From the NCBI RefSeq assembly GCF_018424695.1, contig NZ_QTNQ01000038.1, positions 1-37,511 on the forward strand: a DNA stretch of 37,511 nucleotides, in the 5' to 3' direction. Positions within the stretch are counted from its first letter, which is position 1; each line of letters begins with the position of its first letter. Positions 15,779 to 21,710 of this stretch are shown here, one piece after another. A program made the translations under genes and the position numbers. A model generated the notes under the pieces. The model worked only from the letters and a program-made list of their open reading frames with translations. It ran no database searches and was not told where the DNA came from. This DNA comes from Vannielia litorea (GTDB lineage: Bacteria > Pseudomonadota > Alphaproteobacteria > Rhodobacterales > Rhodobacteraceae).

Positions 15779-16120
15779 ATGCCAAAGCTCGTATCGCTCT
15801 ACATTCGCCACGTTATCATCGGCTACATCCTTGCCGCCCTCTTCGTGGCCGGGCTGCTGTGGCTCAACGTGGGCAACCTCTGGCACCTCGTGACCCATAC
15901 TGCTGCCGGGCCGCTGGCAGTGTTCTTGCTGTTCATGTTCAACGGCATCGTCTTTTCGGGCGTGCAGTTCGGCATCGCAATCATGCGTATGGCCGAGCCG
16001 GAAGACCGGGGCAGGGGCGGTGGCCGGCGCATGGCTGTGCAGCCGCAGGCTGTGGCCGTGCCGGTGAAGTCCGAGCGCAACGCGCCGCAGCGGCAGCGCG
16101 GGTTTGACGACTTCAGTTAA
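15779..16120 (+). CDS. Small inner-membrane protein of unknown function, 113 aa
   Basis: A 113-residue protein with two predicted membrane helices (IIGYILAALFVAGLLWL and AAGPLAVFLLFMFNGIVFSGVQFGIAIM). A polar, Arg/Gln-rich cytoplasmic tail ends in RQRGFDDFS. The ATG at 15779 has GGAGG eight bases upstream and is preferred to earlier in-frame starts (TTG 15743, ATG 15749). I recognise no named family; it resembles small Rhodobacterales-type membrane proteins. A TTAA-N7-TTAA site lies just upstream. It ends 3 bases from the convergent ClpP-like gene. Confidence 0.75.
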   Translation: MPKLVSLYIRHVIIGYILAALFVAGLLWLNVGNLWHLVTHTAAGPLAVFLLFMFNGIVFSGVQFGIAIMRMAEPEDRGRGGGRRMAVQPQAVAVPVKSERNAPQRQRGFDDFS

Positions 16121-16123
16121 TCC

Positions 16124-16876
16124 TCAGCCGCCGGTGATCTCGGTGGCCACCGAAAATTCCGTCAACTCTTCGGGCAGCAGGATGTAAATCTCATCCGGCG
16201 GGGTCGAGAGCGCATGCTCCATGATCCCCAGCCCAATCCCCATCTCGCCGAGATACCGGATGACCTCTGCCTGGCTGTGCTGGATGTCTTCCACCGCGAG
16301 GAAGGCCGGCAGAACGGTGCTCTGGCCATAGTAGCTTTGGTGCACCCCCACCTTTGCCCCCGCATTTACCCGCCGCTCGGTGCCAGCCATGAGCATGTAG
16401 GGGCAGGCCGAAAGGCAAAAGGCGCCCTCGTCCATTTCCGTGGTGATCCCCTTCTCGCGGATCAGCCGTCCGATTTGCAGCGCATCGCCCACCGAGCCGC
16501 CGGGGGAGTGGAGCCAGAGCGTTTCAGGCACCTCGGCCTGCCGGTCCAGCCACTCGGCGAAGCGTGCCCCATCGCCCTCCTTGATCGCGCCGACGATACG
16601 CGTGCCGCCTTCGGGCCGGTCCTCGAAGAAGAGGCGTTTGGGCATGTTCGCCGCGCCTTCCATCGGGATGCCCGGCATCGGCGGGCGGCGCACCTCGTCC
16701 GGGTCGAACCGGCGGGTCTGGTCACCCGGCGCCACCGGGTCGGAGACGGCAGGAGCCGAGGTAGGCCAGCGGATCTCGGGCGCAACGGCAGCAAAATCCT
16801 GTGCCAGAAGCACCGAGGCGATGCCCATCTGAAGCCCGAAGATCGCCTTGAGGCCGGTCTTTGCCGTAAATGCCAT
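16124..16876 (-). CDS. Exported ClpP/crotonase-fold protein (COG3904-like)
   Basis: A 250-residue protein with an N-terminal hydrophobic segment (LKAIFGLQMGIASVLLA), probably a signal or anchor, followed by a Pro-rich linker. The ClpP-like domain runs from about residue 80: LWLHSPGGSVGDALQIGRLIREKG (oxyanion-type SPGGS, 124-128), CLSACPYMLMAG (S156 in the position of the catalytic Ser), and KVGVHQSYYG (H179 as catalytic His). The pattern matches periplasmic serine-protease-like proteins of unknown substrate. The gene starts 11 bases after the stop of the large membrane protein on the same strand, so the two are probably co-transcribed. Confidence 0.8.
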   Translation of the reverse strand: MAFTAKTGLKAIFGLQMGIASVLLAQDFAAVAPEIRWPTSAPAVSDPVAPGDQTRRFDPDEVRRPPMPGIPMEGAANMPKRLFFEDRPEGGTRIVGAIKEGDGARFAEWLDRQAEVPETLWLHSPGGSVGDALQIGRLIREKGITTEMDEGAFCLSACPYMLMAGTERRVNAGAKVGVHQSYYGQSTVLPAFLAVEDIQHSQAEVIRYLGEMGIGLGIMEHALSTPPDEIYILLPEELTEFSVATEITGG

Positions 16877-16887
16877 CGCCTCGCTCC

Positions 16888-18228
16888 TCAGACCGACCGG
16901 GGGCCGGTGCCCTTGGCGGGTTTTTCGAGCGGCTCGACATTCTCCGGGCGCGGGTCGTGCTCTGGCGCTGGCTCGGGGCTGGTCTTCGGCTCAGGCGCCT
17001 CGTCGCGCTCATCCATCGCATTCTCGACATCGCGCGCGGCTACCAGCGCGGCGCGCAGCTCGGCCATGGTGAGCCGGTCGCCCAGGTCGACCGGTTCACG
17101 GCCTGCGCGAATGGCGGCTTGCACCACCATGAGGATCAGGACGAGCACCGCGGGCAGCAGGTCAATCGCGATGGCCCCGGCCCAGCTCGGCACGAAGTTC
17201 TCGGCGTAGAGGATCACCGCATCGGCAGCGGAGATCGGCGTATAGGCGACCTCGGCAGGTGGGGTCATCGCCATGACGCCCTCGGCGGCGAGGCGCAGTG
17301 TTTCTGCCCGTTGCCCAAGCACGGAGAGCACGGATTCGAGCGTGGAGGCCTGGCCGAGCCGGTCTTCCTCGGTGCGCCCGTCGAGTTGCGGCAGCACGAC
17401 CGATTGTGACAGGTCTTGGGCCGCGCGCTGCACCAGCGGCGCGACGGAAAGCTGGCGCAACTCGGTAATGATGCCGGCCAGCCGAACCGCCTCTTCGGAG
17501 AACTCGATAGAGCGGGCCTCGACCGGCCCGGTCTCGACTGTCAGCGCACGCATCCGGCTGAGGATCACGTTGCCCTGCGCAAAGCGCTCTTCCACCAGCG
17601 GGGTCTGGCTGGCGATCTGGGCTTCCAGGCCGCCGAGTTCATCGGCCTTCTGGTTGAGCACGCGAAACACTGCGCCACGCCCGGCGAGGCCGGAGAGGTT
17701 GCCAGTGGCTTCCTGCTCGGAGAGGTCGGTGAAGCTCTGGCGCACGCGGGCCACATCACGCTCAAGCCCTTGTCCGGCGGTGGCGATCTGGTAGCTGCGC
17801 TCGAGCGCGCCCTGATAATCCTGCACCGTTTTGGCGAGATGCTGCTCCACCGCCGCCGCGCCTGCGAGGGCCGCCGCATTGAGCCATGACGACATGGCGA
17901 TGATGGCGAGCGAGCCGAGGCCCATCGACAGCAGCAGCCCGATCCGCGCGGAGGCGGTTCGGACGGCGGGCAGTAGCCGCATCAGGAACGACCAGAAAAC
18001 GAAGATGCCAACCGAGACGGCGATGGAATAGGCGACGGCGGCGAAGAAGGTCATCGCGCCATTGTTGTCGAGCAGGGAGGAGACGCCGAGATAGGTGTAG
18101 ATGCCCGAGGCCGTTGCCAGCACCCCCAGGGCCGTGGGGGTGAATGTGTCGAGCACGCCCAGGTGCCCTTCCAGCTCTTTGGCATGTTCGAGGCCGCGCG
18201 CCTCGCTCTGGCTCAACTTCCGGCTCAT
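16888..18228 (-). CDS. Membrane protein with long central coiled-coil-like domain, 446 aa
   Basis: No family recognised. From ATG 18228 (GGAGGGCGCG upstream; a GTG four codons earlier is also open) the protein has three N-terminal membrane helices within about residues 30-125. A region of about 235 residues rich in heptad-like Ala/Leu/Gln/Glu follows (for example KTVQDYQGALERSYQIATAG, NQKADELGGLEAQIASQ), then a fourth helix (SWAGAIAIDLLPAVLVLILMVVQAAI) and an acidic Pro/Glu tail. The topology places the coiled-coil part in the periplasm. Pairing with the downstream ClpP-like protein suggests a joint envelope function, as inference only. Confidence 0.72.
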   Translation of the reverse strand: MSRKLSQSEARGLEHAKELEGHLGVLDTFTPTALGVLATASGIYTYLGVSSLLDNNGAMTFFAAVAYSIAVSVGIFVFWSFLMRLLPAVRTASARIGLLLSMGLGSLAIIAMSSWLNAAALAGAAAVEQHLAKTVQDYQGALERSYQIATAGQGLERDVARVRQSFTDLSEQEATGNLSGLAGRGAVFRVLNQKADELGGLEAQIASQTPLVEERFAQGNVILSRMRALTVETGPVEARSIEFSEEAVRLAGIITELRQLSVAPLVQRAAQDLSQSVVLPQLDGRTEEDRLGQASTLESVLSVLGQRAETLRLAAEGVMAMTPPAEVAYTPISAADAVILYAENFVPSWAGAIAIDLLPAVLVLILMVVQAAIRAGREPVDLGDRLTMAELRAALVAARDVENAMDERDEAPEPKTSPEPAPEHDPRPENVEPLEKPAKGTGPRSV

Positions 18229-18556
18229 CGCGCCCTCCACCTAGACCCGGGGAGTATAGGCACGCCGCGCGCACAAGGAAGCGCAGGGCGCTTCACTTGG
18301 GCGTTACGAGGGTGTGGGTGGCGGGGACCACAGCAACCGGCAAGGCGTTCGAATTCCCGGGGACCTGTATATACAGGTGGGCGTCGGGTAACCGGACCAG
18401 GGCCCGGACAGAGCCAACTCCCATGGAATTGCTTAAGGCCACTGGAATTGTGCCTCGACACGAGAAGAGCAGATCCGCCAAGAGCGCAGATAGGCCTGTG
18501 AGCGCTGCGTGACAAGGGGGTGCGGAAAATCGGAGGGATGGCGCGGCAGGGCCGTC
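18229..18556. other. 328-base gap without a supported gene; contains a palindrome
   Basis: This stretch lies between the start of the 446-aa membrane protein gene (leftward) and the end of the 136-aa secreted protein gene (leftward). It should hold the promoter of the former. The only open frame of note (18293-18481, minus, 62 codons) has mixed third-position GC unlike its neighbours and no ribosome binding site I can see. A perfect 16-bp palindrome lies at 18363-18378. Confidence 0.6.
18363..18378. promoter_or_regulatory. Perfect 16-bp palindrome ACCTGTATATACAGGT
   Basis: Fully self-complementary over 16 bases, 135 bases upstream of the leftward gene starting at 18228. The ends ACCTG/CAGGT match the outer half-sites of LuxR-type boxes, but those span 18-20 bases and this one is shorter. 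The AT centre could double as a -10. Regulator unknown. Confidence 0.5.
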
Positions 18557-18967
18557 TCAACGGAAAGCCCGGCGCACCTTGCTTTTCACCGAAGAGCGCC
18601 TGATGCCGCGCGACAGCGAGGGGCGCCCCTGGCGGATGATGGCACCATCGGGCGTGACCGTGCCGATAGAGAGCCCGCGCGAGGGGCCGCCGCCATAGAC
18701 CACGTAGTCTCTCTGGAACGGAAACAGCCGATGGCCCTTCCAGTTTGAACTGCGGAACCGGTCTTCCGGGTGGCGGGATCGGTCAGAGGGGTGCAGCGTC
18801 CAGACCTTTGGTCGGCCAGACGATGTCTCTTCCACTTGTGTCGGTGTCTCCGAGCCGAAAAGCCAGCCGAAGAGTTTGTCGCTGAAGCCATCATCTGCCG
18901 CCCGCGCCGGAATGGCGATGGCTGCGGCGAGTGCGATGGCGAGTGTGATGAAAGAAATGCGCCCCAT
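18557..18967 (-). CDS. Secreted hypothetical protein, 136 aa
   Basis: Begins MGRISFITLAIALAAAIAIPARAADDG, a clear Sec signal peptide with cleavage near ARA/A. The mature part is about 113 residues, basic towards the C-terminus (GIRRSSVKSKVRRAFR), with FSDKLFGWLFGSETP early and RDYVVYGGGPSRGLSIGTVTPDGAIIRQGRP later; this second segment looks like short beta strands. No family recognised. It is divergent from mmcB, with about 200 bases between the starts. Confidence 0.68.
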   Translation of the reverse strand: MGRISFITLAIALAAAIAIPARAADDGFSDKLFGWLFGSETPTQVEETSSGRPKVWTLHPSDRSRHPEDRFRSSNWKGHRLFPFQRDYVVYGGGPSRGLSIGTVTPDGAIIRQGRPSLSRGIRRSSVKSKVRRAFR

Positions 18968-19144
18968 GTGGCAAAACTAGGGCAGGGGCGCCGGGGTGTC
19001 ACGCAGATGATCTGTGGATTGTCGTAACCTGCGCGACAAAGGCGGAGCGCGGTGCAAATCGTTGCCAAAGCCGGTTGGATTTGCGGCAAAAACACGGCAA
19101 ATGCATGGCCAAAATTTTGGCGCCGCACCTGTGGCTTGCAGCGT

Positions 19145-19159
19145 GTTTATGTTTTGTTC
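19145..19159 (+). promoter_or_regulatory. Candidate SOS (LexA) box, GTTT-N7-GTTC
   Basis: GTTT (19145-19148), seven bases, GTTC (19156-19159): one mismatch from the alphaproteobacterial LexA consensus GTTC-N7-GTTC. It ends 11 bases before the mmcB ATG, where a bound repressor would block transcription or initiation. mmcB is LexA-controlled in Caulobacter, which supports the reading. Confidence 0.6.
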
Positions 19160-19170
19160 ATGCTGTGGCC

Positions 19171-19635
19171 ATGACCCTCAGTCCAGAATCGCTCTCGCCC
19201 GGATTGCAGCCGGGCCAGCTTCTTGCCCGTGGCGTGTGCAGGCACATGTTGAGCCACGGATTCGTCTCAGTCGAGGAACTGGTGCCAACCTCGGGCCTTC
19301 GGGTGGACGTGATGGCCTTGGGGCCAAAGGGCGAGATCTGGGTGATCGAGTGCAAGTCGAGCCGGGCCGACTTCATGGCAGACCACAAGTGGCAGGGCTA
19401 CCTCCCGTGGTGTGATCGCTTTTTCTGGGCTGTCGATCAGGAGTTCCCGACGGAGCTGCTGCCGGAGGAGAGCGGCCTGATTATTGCCGACCCCTATGAT
19501 GCGGAGATCCTGCGGATGGGGCCGGAAAACAAGCTGCCCGCAGCGCGCCGGAAGGTGTTGGTGCAGAAATTCGCACGCCACGCCGCGTTGCGGCTTCAGG
19601 GGCTAAGGGATCCGCGGCCCTCGGGCCTGCTTTAG
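19171..19635 (+). CDS. mmcB: MmcB family DNA repair protein
   Basis: A 154-residue protein matching MmcB, an SOS-induced, PD-(D/E)XK nuclease-like factor that protects alphaproteobacteria against mitomycin C damage. Active-site residues appear in order: D46 in GLRVDVMALGPKG, then E60-C-K62 in WVIECKSSRADF. The downstream KWQGYLPWCDRFFWAVDQEFPTELLPE is strongly conserved in the family. The ATG at 19171 is chosen because the family starts there; the frame is open upstream to 19075, but that part holds the LexA-like box. Its stop overlaps the convergent small gene by 3 bases. Confidence 0.92.
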   Translation: MTLSPESLSPGLQPGQLLARGVCRHMLSHGFVSVEELVPTSGLRVDVMALGPKGEIWVIECKSSRADFMADHKWQGYLPWCDRFFWAVDQEFPTELLPEESGLIIADPYDAEILRMGPENKLPAARRKVLVQKFARHAALRLQGLRDPRPSGLL

Positions 19636-19841
19636 CGCTTCTTCTTGCCGTTACCGGCTACCATCGCAGCGGCACGCTGGGCCGCGCCCTTCAGCTCTTC
19701 GGCGATTTCGAGCGCTTCCTCGGGCTCGAAGTCCATCGGCAGGTCGACCCCGTCACCCTGGATGTAGATGCGCACCATACCCTGATCGGTGGGGCCGATC
19801 TGGAGGTTCGCGGCAAGTTCCGTTTCGCTGTTGATGCCCAT
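19632..19841 (-). CDS. Small conserved protein, 69 aa (resembles DUF6324)
   Basis: A 69-residue soluble protein: MGINSETELAANLQIGPTDQGMVRIYI, then DFEPEEALEIAEELKGAAQRAAAM and a basic GNGKKKR tail. The layout is a short beta hairpin followed by one amphipathic helix. It resembles small Rhodobacterales proteins filed as DUF6324, an assignment from memory. A GGAGACAGACC ribosome binding site precedes the ATG. It ends convergently within the mmcB stop codon. Confidence 0.75.
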   Translation of the reverse strand: MGINSETELAANLQIGPTDQGMVRIYIQGDGVDLPMDFEPEEALEIAEELKGAAQRAAAMVAGNGKKKR

Positions 19842-19955
19842 GGTCTGTCTCCGGCTTGGCTGGCAGGGGAGCTAGCCTCTGGGGATGGAGGTGGCAAGGG
19901 TGGATAATAGTTGACGGCGGCAAGTGACTGGCGGACCATCGGCGCAGGAGGCGGC

Positions 19956-20855
19956 ATGGACGACATCGAGGCGCTGCGCGATTTTTCCCGGTTCTACACC
20001 CAGCGGCTCGGGTTGCTGGGCCAGAGTTACCTTGGATCTGGCCTCGGGGTCACCGAGGTTCGGGTGCTCTGGGAGCTGGCCTTTGGCGCACAGGGCTCGG
20101 CCCGCGAGATCGCAGAGCGGCTTGGGCTGGACGAGGGGTATCTGTCGCGGTTGCTTGCGGGGTTCGAGAAAAAAGGCTGGATCGTGCGCGCGCCCGACCC
20201 CGAGGATGCCCGCCGCCGTCTGCTGCGCTTGACCGGGGAGGGCAAGGCGCTGGCTGCCAGCCATGACAAGGCTTCGCGTGCCGCGGTGGGCGGCTTTCTC
20301 GGCCAGATGAGCCCCGATGCCCGCGCGCTGCTGGGCGACGGATTGGCCCGCGTCAAACAGGCCTTCAACCCGCCCGAGGCGTGCGAGCTGAAGGATCTGG
20401 CACCCGGTGATGCGGGCTGGATCGTGGAGCGCCACGGCCTGCTCTACGCACGGGACGAGGGCTATGACGCGACCTTCGAAGCGCTGGTGGCCGAGATCAT
20501 GGCGGACTTCCTGCGCAGCCACGACCCTGCCCGCGAAAGCGGGTGGATCGCCTGGGGCGGCGGGCGGCGGCTTGGCTCTGTCTTCTGCGTGTCGCGCGGA
20601 GAGGAGACGGCGCAGCTCAGGCTGTTTTTCCTTGAGCCGGAGGCACGCGGGCTTGGCCTTGGGCGCATGATGCTCGACGCCTGCCTCACCTTTGCCCGCG
20701 ACAAGGGCTACCGCGAGCTCGTGCTCTGGACCCACGAATCTCACGCGGCGGCCTGCCGCCTCTACGACAAGGCCGGCTTCGAGCGCATTGGCCGCCGCGC
20801 TGCGCAGGAATTCGGGCAGGATACAGTGATAATCGACTACCGGATCGACCTCTGA
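19956..20855 (+). CDS. MarR-type HTH fused to a GNAT N-acetyltransferase
   Basis: A 299-residue two-domain protein. Residues about 1-140 are a winged-helix MarR domain (VTEVRVLWELAFG, SAREIAERLGLDEGYLSRLLAGFEKKGWI, DPEDARRRLLRLTGEGKAL). Residues about 145-299 are a GNAT domain (LRLFFLEPEARGLGLGRMMLDACLTFARDKGYRELVLWTHESHAAACRLYDKAGFE) with the RGLGLG acetyl-CoA loop. Such fusions are common, usually of unknown substrate, and may link autoregulation to small-molecule acetylation. ATG 19956 has AGGAGGCGGC directly upstream. It is the last host gene before the split tRNA-His. Confidence 0.9.
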   Translation: MDDIEALRDFSRFYTQRLGLLGQSYLGSGLGVTEVRVLWELAFGAQGSAREIAERLGLDEGYLSRLLAGFEKKGWIVRAPDPEDARRRLLRLTGEGKALAASHDKASRAAVGGFLGQMSPDARALLGDGLARVKQAFNPPEACELKDLAPGDAGWIVERHGLLYARDEGYDATFEALVAEIMADFLRSHDPARESGWIAWGGGRRLGSVFCVSRGEETAQLRLFFLEPEARGLGLGRMMLDACLTFARDKGYRELVLWTHESHAAACRLYDKAGFERIGRRAAQEFGQDTVIIDYRIDL

Positions 20856-20860
20856 GGCTC

Positions 20861-20889
20861 TTGCAATCGCGAAGGGCTGGCGCTAAACG
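20861..20889 (+). promoter_or_regulatory. Promoter of the disrupted host tRNA-His gene
   Basis: TTGCAA (20861-20866), 17-base spacer, TAAACG (20884-20889), ending 10 bases before G1 of the tRNA 5' half. The same -10 sequence and spacing occur at the island's own tRNA-His. The promoter now reads into the island. Confidence 0.6.
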
Positions 20890-20899
20890 ACCCCCGAGT

Positions 20900-20938
20900 G
20901 CCGCCTTAGCTCAGTTGGTTAGAGCGCCTGATTGTGGA
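20900..20938 (+). pseudogene. 5' half of host tRNA-His(GTG), cut in the anticodon loop by the island
   Basis: Reads as acceptor GCCGCCT, TA, D stem GCTC, D loop, GAGC, then anticodon stem CCTGA and loop TTGTGGA (anticodon GTG at 20934-20936). The following bases do not continue a normal tRNA. They give G, then TTAGGCGGTC (20940-20949), 8/10 like the expected TCAGGAGGTC, and later GGCGGC (20960-20965), complementary to the acceptor strand, but with no T arm and no CCA end. The true 3' half lies at 27434-27471. Joined, the two form a canonical 77-base tRNA with all stems paired, G1:U72, A73 and CCA. Confidence 0.88.
20929..20938 (+). repeat. Left attachment core (attL), TGATTGTGGA
   Basis: Identical to 27424-27433; the flanking bases differ on both sides (C and G here, T and T at the right). 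It spans the anticodon loop TTGTGGA plus the three loop-proximal bases of the 5' stem strand. The same 10 bases occur inverted inside the island's tRNA-His (21507-21516). Confidence 0.85.
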
Positions 20939-21040
20939 GTTAGGCGGTCTGATCTTGTTGGCGGCGATGTAACATACTGAAAAATAACGAAATTTCAAGG
21001 TGGCTTCTCTCGATATTTTTGAGTAGCCCTTTTTTAGCTT

Positions 21041-21068
21041 ATCCCCATAAATCCCCATAAATCCCCAT
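21041..21068. repeat. Tandem 10-bp repeat ATCCCCATAA, 2.8 copies
   Basis: ATCCCCATAA at 21041-21050 and 21051-21060, then ATCCCCAT at 21061-21068, in perfect register at about one helical turn. A further TCCCCAT occurs near 21102-21108. The repeats are about 110 bases inside attL, a distance at which tyrosine recombinases often have arm-type repeats. The function is not known. Confidence 0.75.
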
Positions 21069-21072
21069 GCGA

Positions 21073-21091
21073 TGATTTTGGTTTAAAATCA
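21073..21091. repeat. Inverted repeat TGATTTT-N5-AAAATCA
   Basis: A perfect 7-bp dyad with a 5-base centre, four bases after the tandem repeats. It could be a protein-binding site linked to them. It lacks the GC-rich stem and T run of an intrinsic terminator. Confidence 0.5.
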
Positions 21092-21468
21092 GATGGTTAT
21101 CTGTCCCCATTTTTCTATCTCTGGTGGCGTTGAGAGAGCTTAGGAGTACATAAGCCAACATCGTATCTAGCGCTCTTGGAGCGGTGGATATGTAGCACGT
21201 AAGATCGTTAGGGAGGCGCCAAGCGTCTATATTGGGCCTGCTTCGAATTGGGTATTTCGTGGGCAATGTAAGCGCAACACCGAACACTTTTCGGCGCGAC
21301 TATAACTCAGACTTCCGTTCTGTGAGTGCGAGAGCGAAGCAACACGACAACCCTAGCGACAATGTCGAACCAAGCTGCGCGCGTCAGTCTGGGGTTTCTC
21401 AACAACCAAGTTGCTAGTTGCTTGCACAGAAACGAAGGAAATCTCTTCGCTCCAAGTCACAATTTTGG

Positions 21469-21543
21469 TGGTACCGAGGGGCGGTTTCGAACCGCCGGCC
21501 CCCTGATCCACAATCAGGTGCTCTACCCCTGAGCTACCTCGGC
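21469..21543 (-). tRNA. tRNA-His(GTG), intact, carried by the island
   Basis: Read on the minus strand from 21543: acceptor GCCGAGG, TA, GCTC, AGGGGTA, GAGC, A, CCTGA, loop TTGTGGA (anticodon GTG), TCAGG, GGGCC, GGCGG, TTCGAAA, CCGCC, CCTCGGT, A, CCA. All four stems pair. G1:U72 and A73, with no encoded G-1 opposite C73, match the unusual alphaproteobacterial tRNA-His type and the disrupted host gene. The sequence differs from the host copy in the acceptor, D loop, variable loop and T arm, so it is a separate gene and not a duplicate. It presumably supplies the histidine tRNA lost by the insertion. Confidence 0.95.
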
Positions 21544-21553
21544 ACGCCGTGGC

Positions 21554-21582
21554 CGTTTACCGCCGTGCTAGGTAGGCGTCAA
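21554..21582 (-). promoter_or_regulatory. Promoter of the island tRNA-His
   Basis: On the minus strand, TTGACG (21582-21577), a 17-base spacer and TAAACG (21559-21554), ending 10 bases before G1. Near-consensus -35, ideal spacing, and the same -10 as the host tRNA-His promoter. This supports active expression of the island copy. Confidence 0.65.
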
Positions 21583-21710
21583 CTCAAAACCGCGCTCAAG
21601 TTGTGACTCCGATCGCACGTTGCGAAGCCAAGCATCTCCCGACATTGTAGAGCACTCGGAGACATGTAATTTTCTTGAAGAGAAGAATTGTTTTTTTGGG
21701 GGAGACCTAG

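Larger units (their letters stand above)
20939..21468. other. Non-coding left end of the island (530 bases)
   Basis: No gene is supported here: the open frames at 21039-21287 (minus) and 21232-21417 (plus) lack recognisable domains and good starts. Visible structure is a tRNA-like remnant at 20940-20965, a tandem repeat at 21041-21068 and a 7-bp inverted repeat at 21073-21091. Composition is AT-richer than the host chromosome. It may hold recombinase or accessory binding sites. Confidence 0.55.

Noticed and set aside
18363..18378. LexA box at the ACCTG palindrome
   Set aside because: CTG-N6-CAG is too short for the E. coli type (CTG-N10-CAG), and alphaproteobacterial LexA uses GTTC-N7-GTTC.
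18293..18481. 62-codon minus-strand frame upstream of the coiled-coil membrane protein
   Set aside because: Third-position composition is unlike its neighbours, there is no clear ribosome binding site, and it covers the palindrome in a promoter region.
20900..20972. Left half plus island sequence as a complete functional tRNA
   Set aside because: An anticodon-stem-like and an acceptor-like segment exist, but the loop has eight bases and there is no T arm or CCA end.
21039..21287. 82-codon minus-strand frame at the left island end, considered as an integrase remnant
   Set aside because: No catalytic Arg/His/Tyr motifs of tyrosine recombinases, and it reads through the tandem repeats.
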